Of a DNA stretch of 53,888 bases, positions 45,012 through 53,742 are shown in pieces. The translations under genes were made by a program, and so were the position numbers. The stretch comes from an uncultured Thiotrichales bacterium (GTDB lineage: Bacteria; Pseudomonadota; Gammaproteobacteria; CAIRSR01). The stretch spans positions 1 through 53,888 of the forward strand of contig CAIRSR010000028.1 of assembly GCA_903881315.1 (NCBI GenBank), written 5' to 3'. The notes under the pieces are model-generated. The model did not search any database. It was not told the DNA's origin and saw nothing but the letters and a program-made list of their open reading frames with translations. How positions within the stretch are numbered: position 1 is the stretch's first letter; each line of letters starts with the position of its first letter.

Positions 45012-46072
45012 GACAAATGCCCCCCATCCTCGGATTGCACCGTAAGATGCAGCAAGGTCACCATCGCCAGCAACAATGTCGCAGCCCCCCCATTGTGTGC
45101 AACCGCAACCGCAAGCGGTAGGTGGGCAAGTACATTCGTAATCCCAAGACCAAGTTGCACAAAAAGGAGTACCAGCATCCCAATACCAAGGAGCCGATGT
45201 AGTGGCAGCGAAGAGACCCGGATTATCGTAATAGCCAGCCAGGTGACATAACCAAAAACCGTCAATGCACCAAGGCGGTGGATAAGATGAATCGCAGTCT
45301 GCGCGGGACTATCGAGTACACCAAACTCGTAGTTGATACCAAAAGGCCGCCACAGATTAAACCCTTCGGCAAAATTGGCCGCTGGCCACCATTCCCCACC
45401 GTGACAAGTGGGGAATTCAATACACGCAAGCGCGGCATAATTGGTACTCGTCCACCCACCCAATAAGATTTGGAGGACTACCAGCCCAACACCAATCATC
45501 GCCCAAGGCCGTAGGGCAGCAAATTGAATGGGGGCAACCCCAAACCATCTACCCTCTTGAAGACTTAACCACCAAGCACTAGCCAGAATACCCATGCCAC
45601 CCAACAGGTGCGAGGTCACAATCAAAGGATTGACCAATAACGTCACCGTCAGCATCCCAAGCGTCATCTGAAAAACAACCAGCGCCACCAAAGTAGAGGG
45701 CAATAACACAGGCAGACCGCGCCGACGCCCTCGCCAAGCAACCACCGCAGTGGCCAGGATCAGCAAACCAAGACCTCCCGCAAGGTAGCGATGCACCATC
45801 TCTTTCCATGCCTCCGCTGGGGTATGGAAGCGATGCGAGGGTTGCGGAGCCACCGCATGATCAAGGGCCGCCTGCGCATCTTGCGACGTAGGTGCCACCA
45901 AATGCCCATAGCAACCAGGCCAATCTGGACAACCCAATCCGGCATTGGAGAGGCGCACGTAAGCGCCAAAAACCACAACGCATAGAGCCAGCACGGTGAC
46001 AAAACCCGCCAAACGAGCAAGAGTAATCCGGTTCAAGGCGTAAACACTCCCAACATTTTGGATACCCACCAC
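45008..46072 (-). CDS. ctaA: Heme A synthase CtaA/Cox15
   Basis: An eight-helix membrane enzyme that oxidises heme o to heme a. It has up to 354 residues. The helix-1 end Tyr-Val-Arg-Leu-Ser-Asn-Ala-Gly-Leu-Gly-Cys-Pro-Asp-Trp-Pro-Gly-Cys is diagnostic. Heme-ligand histidines are seen in Met-Val-His-Arg-Tyr, Thr-Ser-His-Leu-Leu, Leu-Ile-His-Arg-Leu-Gly and Ala-His-Asn-Gly. The start is uncertain: GTG at 46072, or a TTG at 46036 that has GGGAG ten bases upstream. It is the first gene of the ctaA-sco-coxB-coxA-ctaG-cyoE run. Confidence 0.93.
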   Translation of the reverse strand: MVGIQNVGSVYALNRITLARLAGFVTVLALCVVVFGAYVRLSNAGLGCPDWPGCYGHLVAPTSQDAQAALDHAVAPQPSHRFHTPAEAWKEMVHRYLAGGLGLLILATAVVAWRGRRRGLPVLLPSTLVALVVFQMTLGMLTVTLLVNPLIVTSHLLGGMGILASAWWLSLQEGRWFGVAPIQFAALRPWAMIGVGLVVLQILLGGWTSTNYAALACIEFPTCHGGEWWPAANFAEGFNLWRPFGINYEFGVLDSPAQTAIHLIHRLGALTVFGYVTWLAITIIRVSSLPLHRLLGIGMLVLLFVQLGLGITNVLAHLPLAVAVAHNGGAATLLLAMVTLLHLTVQSEDGGHLS

Positions 46073-46467
46073 AGGGCTTTTTGGGTAAACATTTTAAGGA
46101 CACACCAACGCTAGGCTAGTTTCGGAAGATAACCGACCCTGACCACAGCAAAAGGCGCACCCGATATTTTGGTTTCGGATGAAGCAACATTCACCAGAGC
46201 AGAGCATCCCTGGCAAGGGATACAGTATAGCACCCAAGCAACGGACGTTACACGCCGCACACACTCAACCGGACAGATGCACCAACCGATAGGCATCGCC
46301 GCACTTATCACACTTTCAGCGCGTATCTATCCTAGCCTTACCATGGATAAGAATTTGGTTTTACCATGTACGCTTTCCGTGTAATCGCTTTCCGTGTAGT
46401 ATGGGATAGGTTTTGCTGGATGTAAAAATTGGCAGCCTTCCTCTGTCCATCCGCTACTAAGATTGCT
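46073..46467. other. Divergent intergenic region between ctaA and the PilZ gene
   Basis: 395 bases without a recognised gene. It contains a 15-bp tandem repeat just before the PilZ gene (46371-46398) and two copies of TTACCATG (near 46338 and 46361). Promoters for both flanking genes are expected here. Confidence 0.4.
46371..46398. repeat. 15-bp tandem direct repeat
   Basis: CGCTTTCCGTGTA occurs at 46371-46383 and 46386-46398, a period of 15. It lies 70 bases before the PilZ ATG. Confidence 0.6.
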
Positions 46468-46809
46468 ATGACAACCAACGAAGCGCAACACCAAGAGAAA
46501 CGTCTCCACAAACGCTACGAATGTAATTTTCCCATCAAGGTAATTACCGACGACGGGGAGTATAGCGGGGTTTGTGTTGATATCAGCGTTGGCGGGATCA
46601 GACTCGTCAGCAGTCGTCTGCTTGCCACGGGCAACACCGTAACGCTCCAGTTCAGGCTTCCCGTGATGGTTGCCGACATCCGGGTTGGGGCGCGCGTTTG
46701 TTGGGCTGTCGAACATTTTGCTGGTCTTCAGTTTGTTAGCCTCTCCTCCGACGCCGCACTTGAGTTTATTAAACTCCTGGATGAAAGAAAGCTGTTGGTC
46801 TTGCAATAA
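46468..46809 (+). CDS. PilZ domain protein
   Basis: A 113-residue single-domain c-di-GMP receptor. Both nucleotide-binding motifs are present: Arg-Leu-His-Lys-Arg (RxxxR) near 12-16 and Asp-Ile-Ser-Val-Gly-Gly (DxSxxG) near 39-44. The beta-barrel pattern continues to residue 95, followed by a C-terminal helix. The ATG at 46468 places RxxxR at the usual distance; an in-frame codon lies at 46429. With pilU, the GGDEF-EAL protein and two HD-GYP proteins in the same window it could take part in pilus or surface signalling, but no direct partner is adjacent. Confidence 0.9.
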   Translation: MTTNEAQHQEKRLHKRYECNFPIKVITDDGEYSGVCVDISVGGIRLVSSRLLATGNTVTLQFRLPVMVADIRVGARVCWAVEHFAGLQFVSLSSDAALEFIKLLDERKLLVLQ

Positions 46810-47128
46810 TAGGGAGTTGGCGCTCCCGATGAGGGTGCCGCATGGCCGCACCACAAGTGCGCTTGTATTCGATTTGCCCTAGCAGCCCGTCGGGCTTTAC
46901 GGATGTCTTGTTGATTACGCAATAGATTTAAAATTGACAGGTATCCACAAAGGTACAACGAATAAAAAGGTTGCACACTACATCCGACAGGCTGCTAACT
47001 TGTCAGGGTGCGCGTGAACTCGCGCTGTCGCCCCAGCACCCTTTAGCCACCGCAGGTAGCCACCCATCCACCGTGCGGTGTTTTCTCCCGCACTAGATTC
47101 CCACAACAAATCGCTGAGCATCAAAGAA
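46810..47128. other. Intergenic region with MITE-like element
   Basis: No gene is seen. Most of the space is occupied by the inverted-repeat element at 46880-46997. After it lies a weak hairpin, AGGGTGC at 47005 with GCACCCT at 47036. Confidence 0.45.
46880..46997. mobile_element. Candidate MITE with TA target duplication
   Basis: GCAGCCCGTCGG at 46882-46893 and CCGACAGGCTGC at 46984-46995 are inverted repeats matching at 11 of 12 positions. Each outer end is bounded by TA (46880-46881 and 46996-46997). The interior of about 90 bases is AT-rich compared with its surroundings and has no coding potential. The terminal repeats and TA duplication fit a non-autonomous element of the IS630/Tc1 type. 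No transposase is in the window. Confidence 0.5.
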
Positions 47129-49477
47129 ATGAAGCGTAGCCAACGCCGTCATGCAACAGCGTCCCATGCACGCCCCCAGCAAGGAACGCCACAGATTGTT
47201 CAAGAGATGTTTGCCGAAGCGGTGCAGCACCACCAATTCGGACGATTATCAGAAGCCGAGGGCCTGTATCGGCGCATACTTGAAATTACCCCAACCTATG
47301 TTACCGCCCTGAATAATCTTGGTCTCATCGTAGCCCCAGCGGAGGCAATGGGTTTATTCCAAAAGGCAGTGGCCTGCAACCCTGACTACGCCGATGCCCA
47401 TGTCAATCTTGGTGCCGCCCTTCATGCCGAGGATAATATCGACCAGGCCATCACCCATTACCGCAAGGCGCTCACCCTACAACCGAATCGGCCCAATGTG
47501 CTGTTGGTGCTTGGCACCCTCCTCCATGGCCAAGGCAAACTCCGCGAAGCAGCCACTGCCTTTCAACGCGCCCTTGCCTTCAAACCAGATTATGTCGAGG
47601 CCTGTTTAAACCTCGGTGCCATCCTCCGTGTCGAAGGAAAGATCAGTGAAGCCATCACGCACTATCAGCGAGCGCTTTCCCTTGCACCAGATCAGCCCAC
47701 GGTCTATTTAATTCTCACGTCACTCTTTCTCGCCCAAGGCAATTCTGATGAGGCGATAGCAACCTATCAGCGGGTCATTGCTGCTCACCCAGACTATACC
47801 GATGCCTATGTGGGTCTAGGCATCACCTTGCGTACCCTGCACAAACCGAGCGAGGCCATAGCGCCCTACCAAAAGGCATTAGCCCTGCAACCAGAAAACC
47901 CCGATGCCCTCTTTGGACTCGGTGCCATCCTGCAAGACCAAGGAAAACTCGACGAAGCACTGAGTCATTATCAGCGCGTACTTGCCCTACAACCAACGCA
48001 CCCAGAGGTGCTATTCGCAACCGCAAGCGCACTACATGGACAAGGCAAAACAGACGAAGCCATCCCGCTCTATCAGCAGGTGCTTGCTCTCAGCCCAGAA
48101 CACGTCAACGCCAATAACAACCTCGGCGCAGCGCTTTACAGTCGAGGCAAGGTGCAAGAGGCGTTCGCTCATTACCAGCAAGTACTGCGTGCTGACCCAA
48201 ACTGCGCCGAGGTGCATAATAATCTTGGTGACATACTAAAGGATCAGAAAAAGCTCGATGAGGCGGCAGAAAGTTACCAACGGGCACTTCGTCTCAAGCC
48301 AGATTTTACAACAGCCATTACCAACCTCGGGATTGTGTATAGCATGGACAGCAAATTCGAGCCCGCTGAAGGATTATTCCGCCGCGCCCTCGCTGTTGAC
48401 CAGAACCTTGATGTCGCCAATATGAATCTCGCGTCTCTTGTCGAGCGCGATGGCCGCCTCCAAGAGGCCCAGATCTACCGTGGACGCGCCCTACGCCCCC
48501 AACCTTTGGTCATCGAGAAAGCCCCCAAGCATCGCCGGAATGTCTTGGTTCTATCCGCTGCCGGGGATGGCAATGTACCGATCGACACGCTCATCCCAAT
48601 TGAAGTCAATACACGGATTAAATGGAGCGTTGAGTGCGCCACCGATGCTCAAGAGGCGGGTTTACCACCATACGATGTCATCTTTAACGCCATTGGTAAT
48701 GCGGACTTGATACCCCCATCACTCCCCCGCATCAACAATTTTATACAGAAGCGCCAGCAGGTGGTGCTGAATCCCCCTGAACGAATCATTCCCACCCGCC
48801 GCGATCTCATGCCAAAACTCTTGGCGGGTATTCCTAATGTGGTAGCACCTCCGGTCGCGCGCCTCAGCCGTCAAGAAATCGCGGCGGGAAATCTGACAAC
48901 GAGGCTCGCCCTTGCCGGTATTAGTTATCCGGTCATCGTCCGCCCGATCTCTGGTCAGGGTGGTCTTGGGGTTGTCCTGGTCGAAACACCCGAACAACTC
49001 TTGGCACTTCCCTTTGCCGGTGCGGACGTTTTCTATTTTATCTCTTACTGCGACTACCAGAGCAGTGACGGCTTCTACCGGAAATACCGCACCATTTTTG
49101 TTGACCGGAAACTTTATCCTTATCACCTTGCCATCTCACCACGCTGGCTGGTGCATTATTTTTCCTCAGAGATGCTCGCGGTGCCGTGGAAACATGATGA
49201 AGAACGCCGTTTCCTCGAAACCCCCGAGGTTGCCTTAGGGCCGGTCGCGATGGCAGCGGTTGAGGCCATCTGTCAGCGCATGGACATGGATTACGCCGGT
49301 ATTGATTTCTCGATACTAGCCGATGGCCGGATTTTAGTTTTTGAGGCGAATGCCACCATGTCGGCGGTTCTGCCTGATGCAGGCGAATTCCCTTATAAGC
49401 AAAAACACGTCCGTGCAATCTTCGCTGCCTTTGACGCTATGCTCGAACGCCATCGCATCGTACCCGCACAACCGTAA
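47129..49477 (+). CDS. TPR protein with C-terminal ATP-grasp-like domain
   Basis: A 782-residue protein. About 12 tetratricopeptide repeats of 34 residues (roughly 25-440) with the usual Gly-Xaa-Leu-Xaa-Glu-Ala and Ala-Leu-Xaa-Xaa-Xaa-Pro positions are followed by a domain of about 300 residues that resembles RimK/ATP-grasp ligases. This has Val-Ile-Val-Arg-Pro-Ile-Ser-Gly-Gln-Gly-Gly-Leu-Gly near 610, and Tyr-Ala-Gly-Ile-Asp-Phe-Ser near 723 and Phe-Glu-Ala-Asn-Ala-Thr-Met near 738 as magnesium-binding strands. ATP-dependent ligation to a carboxylate is inferred; the substrate is unknown. The ATG at 47129 is preferred; a GTG opens the frame at 47078. It stands alone between the MITE-like element and the convergent def gene. 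Confidence 0.82.
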   Translation: MKRSQRRHATASHARPQQGTPQIVQEMFAEAVQHHQFGRLSEAEGLYRRILEITPTYVTALNNLGLIVAPAEAMGLFQKAVACNPDYADAHVNLGAALHAEDNIDQAITHYRKALTLQPNRPNVLLVLGTLLHGQGKLREAATAFQRALAFKPDYVEACLNLGAILRVEGKISEAITHYQRALSLAPDQPTVYLILTSLFLAQGNSDEAIATYQRVIAAHPDYTDAYVGLGITLRTLHKPSEAIAPYQKALALQPENPDALFGLGAILQDQGKLDEALSHYQRVLALQPTHPEVLFATASALHGQGKTDEAIPLYQQVLALSPEHVNANNNLGAALYSRGKVQEAFAHYQQVLRADPNCAEVHNNLGDILKDQKKLDEAAESYQRALRLKPDFTTAITNLGIVYSMDSKFEPAEGLFRRALAVDQNLDVANMNLASLVERDGRLQEAQIYRGRALRPQPLVIEKAPKHRRNVLVLSAAGDGNVPIDTLIPIEVNTRIKWSVECATDAQEAGLPPYDVIFNAIGNADLIPPSLPRINNFIQKRQQVVLNPPERIIPTRRDLMPKLLAGIPNVVAPPVARLSRQEIAAGNLTTRLALAGISYPVIVRPISGQGGLGVVLVETPEQLLALPFAGADVFYFISYCDYQSSDGFYRKYRTIFVDRKLYPYHLAISPRWLVHYFSSEMLAVPWKHDEERRFLETPEVALGPVAMAAVEAICQRMDMDYAGIDFSILADGRILVFEANATMSAVLPDAGEFPYKQKHVRAIFAAFDAMLERHRIVPAQP

Positions 49478-49513
49478 AACAACGCCGCCCACAGTTGATA
49501 TCCCCAACGCGCT

Positions 49514-49533
49514 CCCCCGCCGATTGGCGGGGG
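49514..49533. terminator. Hairpin between convergent genes, possible terminator
   Basis: CCCCCGCC (49514-49521) and GGCGGGGG (49526-49533) form a perfect 8-bp GC stem with a four-base GATT loop, 37 bases after the TPR gene stop and 80 bases from the def stop on the other strand. Neither side is followed by a T run, so it is not a classical intrinsic terminator, though the position suits one. Confidence 0.4.
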
Positions 49534-49613
49534 GTGTTGCAGCACAATTCGTTGTGGCAGAACAACCTCCACGATCCGACGCGACCCACCTGCCACAACC
49601 CATCCTAACGACT

Positions 49614-50129
49614 TTATTCTTTACTCGGCAGAAAGGTTTTGCGTTGAAAAAGATCGACACGACGACTCACTAAGCGATCCAGAAACAGCAAACCATCCAG
49701 GTGATCGATCTCGTGCTGCACGACCCGCGCCTCATAGCCCTGAAAACAATAATCGTGTAGCGCCCCACATTCATCTTGTGCTTGCAAGGTAATCTCGGTT
49801 GCACGGATTACGTTACCGGTATAATTTGGCACGGACAGACAGCCCTCGCGCCCTACCTCCATCCCCTTCCATGCCGTCAATTCGGGATTGATCAACACGA
49901 GTCGGCCTTTGTTTGGTATTGGTTTACGCGCCCGCGAGCAATCAATGATAACAATCCGCTGCAGTTGTCCGGTTTGGGGGGCGGCAATGCCTACACCACC
50001 CGGGCCCGCGTCTAGGGCTTGACTAAGCGCGACGATAAAGGTACGCAATGCCTCATCAAACCGCTCGACCCGTTCCGAGACGCGGCCCAATCGTTCGTCG
50101 GGATAGGTGAGGATTTCAAGGTTCGCCAT
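49614..50129 (-). CDS. def: Peptide deformylase
   Basis: Removes the N-formyl group from nascent proteins. It has 171 residues. All three motifs are present: Gly-Val-Gly-Ile-Ala-Ala-Pro-Gln near 46-53, Glu-Gly-Cys-Leu-Ser-Val-Pro near 93-99 with the metal-ligand Cys, and Gln-His-Glu-Ile-Asp-His near 136-141 with the two His ligands and catalytic Glu. The ATG at 50129 gives the standard N-terminus; the frame extends upstream into the gcvR-like gene. It starts four bases after that gene's stop. It is not next to fmt, so a second def may exist elsewhere. Confidence 0.93.
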   Translation of the reverse strand: MANLEILTYPDERLGRVSERVERFDEALRTFIVALSQALDAGPGGVGIAAPQTGQLQRIVIIDCSRARKPIPNKGRLVLINPELTAWKGMEVGREGCLSVPNYTGNVIRATEITLQAQDECGALHDYCFQGYEARVVQHEIDHLDGLLFLDRLVSRRVDLFQRKTFLPSKE

Positions 50130-50133
50130 ATTT

Positions 50134-50658
50134 TCAACAGGATATGGTCTGGATGGGTTCAAGACGCGCAACGAACCCGTCATGACTGAGTGTTGCCAAG
50201 GCGGCCTGCAAGGCATCCACCCCGCGCCTAGCATAGCCATCGATGTACATCACATAGATAGGTTTTTGCTCATTGCCAGCGACCTCAGACGCGAGATCCA
50301 GGATGTCCAGGCCCGCTTCTGCCAAGGCACCGGTCACTCGCGCCACGATTCCTGCCCGATCGGCACCATGCACCGTGATACGAACATCGGGCGGCTCGCG
50401 CTGCTGGTACAAGGCACCATCGATCGGATCGATGTGGAGACGCAAGCACAATGCGTCTACCACCGGCTGCATCAAGGCTTCAAGCTGCGCCGGGGGAAGC
50501 GCACCTTGCACCATGAGCATAATGGTAAAGTTGCCCCCCAGCCGAATCATTGATGCCTCGCCGAGGTTACACCCCCCCGCGTACAGCACATCGGTTAGCC
50601 GCGCCACAATACCAGGCCGATCCTGACCGACCACCGTTAGCATATACCATGGGTTCAT
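50134..50658 (-). CDS. GcvR-like double ACT domain protein
   Basis: A 174-residue protein with two ACT domains (about 4-80 and 90-170). The first starts Val-Val-Gly-Gln-Asp-Arg-Pro-Gly-Ile-Val-Ala and the second has Val-His-Gly-Ala-Asp-Arg-Ala-Gly-Ile-Val, both typical glycine-binding turns. In enterobacteria GcvR holds GcvA as a repressor of the glycine cleavage operon; no gcvA or gcv gene is in this window, so the exact role is uncertain. GGAGGAG lies nine bases before the ATG at 50658. It is coupled to def. Confidence 0.82.
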   Translation of the reverse strand: MNPWYMLTVVGQDRPGIVARLTDVLYAGGCNLGEASMIRLGGNFTIMLMVQGALPPAQLEALMQPVVDALCLRLHIDPIDGALYQQREPPDVRITVHGADRAGIVARVTGALAEAGLDILDLASEVAGNEQKPIYVMYIDGYARRGVDALQAALATLSHDGFVARLEPIQTISC

Positions 50659-50693
50659 GGCCGTATTCTCCTCCGCCAAATCTCATAAAAAAG

Positions 50694-51425
50694 TCAATCA
50701 ACCAGCCAGATAAGGCTTGCCATGCGCCCACACGCCCCATCCCGACGGTAGGAATAGAATTGCTGCGGGTCGCTAAAGGTGCAGAACCCCCCACCATAGA
50801 TATTCTCTACCCCGACAGCGTTCAGGCGTAAGCGCGCCAGTTGGTAGAGATCCGCGAGCCAGCGTCCGCTAGGAGAAGGCTGGAAGGCGTCTTCGGCACG
50901 CGCATCGACCGCTAGAAATGCGTCCCTCACCTCCGCCCCCACCTCAAAGGCGCTTGGCCCAATCGCAGGCCCGAGCCACGCCAACAGAGAAGCCGGATCC
51001 GCACCCAACGCCGCCACGGTTTGCTCCAGAACCCCAGCCAACAACCCGCGCCAACCGGCATGGGCCGCCGCAACGCGGGTGCCAGCGCTATCACAGAACA
51101 AGACTGGCAGACAATCTGCGGTCAAAACCGCACACACCAAACCACCATGGAAGGCATAACTCGCGTCTGCTCGGCAAACCTCGGTCGAGGTTGCGGCGAC
51201 GACGCCAGTACTGTGTACCTGATCAAGCCAGCAGGGCTCCGTCGGTAGTGCTAAACTCGTGCGCAGCAACGCGCGGTTCTCAGCAACAGACAACGGATCG
51301 TCACCCACATGGGTCGCAAGGTTCAGCCCCGCATAGGCACCACGACTCACACCACCTTGCCGCAGCGTGGTCAAGGCGCGTACATTGGAGTGGGCAGACC
51401 AGTCGGGCACAATCCTATCTCTCAT
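50694..51425 (-). CDS. pgeF: Peptidoglycan editing factor PgeF (YfiH, multicopper-oxidase-like)
   Basis: A DUF152/YfiH protein that in E. coli prevents misincorporated residues in the peptidoglycan stem. About 243 residues. Metal-site residues are intact: His in Asp-Gln-Val-His-Ser, Cys in Thr-Ala-Asp-Cys-Leu-Pro-Val, and His in Ala-Ala-His-Ala-Gly-Trp-Arg-Gly. The start at 51425 aligns with the short N-terminus Ile-Val-Pro-Xaa-Trp of relatives; in-frame ATGs also lie at 51428 and 51452, and the frame stays open to 51656. In many genomes it follows rluD; here it is followed by gcvR-like and def. Confidence 0.9.
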   Translation of the reverse strand: MRDRIVPDWSAHSNVRALTTLRQGGVSRGAYAGLNLATHVGDDPLSVAENRALLRTSLALPTEPCWLDQVHSTGVVAATSTEVCRADASYAFHGGLVCAVLTADCLPVLFCDSAGTRVAAAHAGWRGLLAGVLEQTVAALGADPASLLAWLGPAIGPSAFEVGAEVRDAFLAVDARAEDAFQPSPSGRWLADLYQLARLRLNAVGVENIYGGGFCTFSDPQQFYSYRRDGACGRMASLIWLVD

Positions 51426-51539
51426 CATCGTTGTTGCTACGTTTCGGTGCATGGCACAGCGCCCTTCATGAATTGATCTACGCAACAGCGGCAACAGGGT
51501 AGAATACTGGTAAGCCACCGCTCGGTTAGAGACCACTTT

Positions 51540-52433
51540 ATGCACAACCAATCCTCTACCACGACTCGACCCTACCTCATCTTTGGCGCTTCCGGCCAGG
51601 TGGGTGGGGCACTGGTGCGTCAACTGGGCACCCGCGCCGTGGGAGTGTCGCACCAAGCGGTAGACCTCGCCAACCAGGCCGCGATCTACTCGCTGCTAGA
51701 CGAAACCGAACCCGGCGTGGTCATCAACGCCGCCGCCTACACGCAGGTGGATCGCGCCGAACAAGAAGAGGGCCAGGCCCGCGCCATCAACGGCGAGGCC
51801 CCGCGCGTTCTGGCCCATTGGTGTGCGCAACACAGCGTCCCGTTCGTCCATTATTCTACCGATTATGTCTATTCAGGCGAAGGAAATGCGGCCTGGCGCG
51901 AAGACTCACCGGCTGCCCCCATCAATGCCTACGGGCGCACCAAACTCTTCGGCGATCTTGCCGTTGCCGAGGCCGACGGGGATTGGCTCATCTTCCGCAC
52001 CTCTTGGGTGTACGACGCACACGGCAAGAATTTCCTGAATACCATCATCCGCCTAGCAAAGGAACGCACGTTACTCCGCATCGTCGCTGATCAACAGGGT
52101 GCGCCGAGCTATGCCGAAGACCTGGCAGACGCAACCTTGACCAGCCTTGAGCGCGCCCTCGCCATGCCACGGTTCCCAAGCGGGGTGTACCATCTTTGTA
52201 ATCGCGGAGAGACGAACTGGCACGAGTTCGCAACCGCCATCATAGAAGGGCTGCGCGAACGCGGAGAAGCACTTACCGTTCAGACCATCGAACCCATCGC
52301 GAGCAGCGACTACCCAACCCCCGCCAAACGTCCGCTCAATTCTCGCTTGAGCCTCGACAAGATTCATAGCGTCTTTGGCATCGAACCACCACACTGGCGA
52401 TCAGGCCTGGCCCGTTGCCTGCGAGAGCGCTAA
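51540..52433 (+). CDS. rfbD: dTDP-4-dehydrorhamnose reductase
   Basis: An NAD(P)H-dependent short-chain dehydrogenase, the last step of dTDP-L-rhamnose synthesis for O-antigen or exopolysaccharide. It has 297 residues. The Gly-Ala-Ser-Gly-Gln-Val-Gly Rossmann turn near 16-22, the Tyr-Ser-Thr-Asp-Tyr-Val-Tyr-Ser-Gly strand near 103-111 and the catalytic Tyr-Gly-Arg-Thr-Lys near 130-134 are present. rfbA, rfbB and rfbC are not adjacent, although a surface polysaccharide gene appears at the window edge. It is divergent from pgeF. Confidence 0.93.
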   Translation: MHNQSSTTTRPYLIFGASGQVGGALVRQLGTRAVGVSHQAVDLANQAAIYSLLDETEPGVVINAAAYTQVDRAEQEEGQARAINGEAPRVLAHWCAQHSVPFVHYSTDYVYSGEGNAAWREDSPAAPINAYGRTKLFGDLAVAEADGDWLIFRTSWVYDAHGKNFLNTIIRLAKERTLLRIVADQQGAPSYAEDLADATLTSLERALAMPRFPSGVYHLCNRGETNWHEFATAIIEGLRERGEALTVQTIEPIASSDYPTPAKRPLNSRLSLDKIHSVFGIEPPHWRSGLARCLRER

Positions 52434-52490
52434 CGGTGTGACCCGAGCGCTAGTCAAACCCTCCGAGAATAACCAAAAGGCAGTCGTCGC

Positions 52491-53261
52491 GTGAACCACC
52501 AAGCCCCCGCCCCGCACCAACCTTCCGTGCTGTCCATGGCCGTACTGTACCTGCGGAGTTTCTTGTTTACGAGCGCCATGGTCTTGACCATCCCGCTGTT
52601 CTTGCCGATCGCCTTGTTTGCCTATGCACTCCCCTACCCTCGGCGCTACGTGGTGGTCAGGCAGTGGGCGCGATCCATGTTGTGGTGGCTCCGTGTCACC
52701 TGTCGCCTCGACTACGTGGTACATGGTCTCGAAAATCTACCAAGCAGTCCGGCGATTGTCTTCTCAAAGCACCAATCGGCGTGGGAGACCTTGGCCCTGC
52801 AACAGATTGTGCCGCCGATGGCCTGGGTCTTGAAGCGCGAGTTGTTGTGGGTGCCGTTTTTTGGTTGGTGCCTTGCGGTACTAGAACCGATCGCCATCGA
52901 TCGCAGTGCCGGTCGCAAGGCACTCCATTCTCTAATCCGCCAAGGAAAAGAACGGGTTGCCGCCAATCGCTGGATCGTCGTCTTTCCCGAGGGAACCCGC
53001 GTCGCCCCGGGCGAGAAGGGACGCTATGCGATCGGCGGTGCCATGCTGGCCGAGCATGTCGTGGTTCCGGTGGTGCCGATTGCCCACAACGCAGGGGAGT
53101 ATTGGTCACGGCGTTCGTTCCTGAAACGACCCGGTACCATCCAGGTGGTCATTGGGCCACCCATCCCAACGCTGGGCCGTCGCGCTCCTGAGATCAACGC
53201 CGACGCCGAACTGTGGATAGAGGACACCATGGCGCGGATCTCGAACCAGCCCCCCGGGTAG
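52491..53261 (+). CDS. plsC: 1-acyl-sn-glycerol-3-phosphate acyltransferase
   Basis: Acylates lysophosphatidate at position 2 in phospholipid synthesis at the inner membrane. It has 256 residues from a GTG start. A hydrophobic N-terminal segment (about 20-45) anchors it. Acyltransferase block I reads Lys-His-Gln-Ser-Ala-Trp-Glu, with Glu where many members have Asp, as seen in several proteobacterial relatives. Block III reads Phe-Pro-Glu-Gly-Thr-Arg near 164. The Pro-Val-Ala/Val-Pro block IV is present. It follows rfbD by 57 bases. Confidence 0.9.
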   Translation: MNHQAPAPHQPSVLSMAVLYLRSFLFTSAMVLTIPLFLPIALFAYALPYPRRYVVVRQWARSMLWWLRVTCRLDYVVHGLENLPSSPAIVFSKHQSAWETLALQQIVPPMAWVLKRELLWVPFFGWCLAVLEPIAIDRSAGRKALHSLIRQGKERVAANRWIVVFPEGTRVAPGEKGRYAIGGAMLAEHVVVPVVPIAHNAGEYWSRRSFLKRPGTIQVVIGPPIPTLGRRAPEINADAELWIEDTMARISNQPPG

Positions 53262-53331
53262 ACACGCCGACCGATTGCGCCAAACGATTCTCTACCCGCA
53301 TTATCCGAAGGCTTAGAACTAGAGGTTGAAT

Positions 53332-53742
53332 ATGAAAACCATCCAAATACTCGTCATTGATGACGCTGCCACCTTTCGTCACGTCATCCGCATTGGTCTC
53401 ACGAGTGCCTTTTCTCACATAGAGATCATAGAGGCCGCCAACGGACGCCATGCCCAGACCCTTCTGAATGGTTCCTCCGTCGATCTGGTTCTGTGTGATT
53501 GGGAGATGCCAGAGATCAACGGACACAAGCTCTTGGTGTGGATGAAGGCAAACGAAAGCCTTAAGAAAACCCCCTTTATCATGATTACCGGCAATGCCGA
53601 CAAGCAGAACGTGATCGCCGCCTTACAAGCCGGCCTGGATGGCTATGTGGTAAAACCGTTCAATATGAGCGTATTGGTGAAAAAGGTCAGCGAGGTGATG
53701 GCCAAACGCGGCATCATCATGGACTTAAGCCCGGACGCCTAA
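53332..53742 (+). CDS. CheY-like single-domain response regulator
   Basis: A 136-residue stand-alone receiver. The acidic pair Asp-Asp lies near 10-11, the phosphoacceptor Asp in Leu-Cys-Asp-Trp-Glu-Met-Pro near 58, Thr in Met-Ile-Thr-Gly near 86 and Lys-Pro in Val-Lys-Pro-Phe near 107. No output domain follows, so it would act by protein contact, as in CheY, or as a phosphate relay. AGAGGT lies close upstream of the ATG at 53332. No kinase is adjacent. Confidence 0.92.
   Translation: MKTIQILVIDDAATFRHVIRIGLTSAFSHIEIIEAANGRHAQTLLNGSSVDLVLCDWEMPEINGHKLLVWMKANESLKKTPFIMITGNADKQNVIAALQAGLDGYVVKPFNMSVLVKKVSEVMAKRGIIMDLSPDA

Noticed and set aside
46327-46854. Antisense 175-codon frame over the PilZ gene
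   Set aside because: PilZ motifs on the plus strand are unambiguous; the antisense frame only reflects codon bias and the 15-bp repeat.
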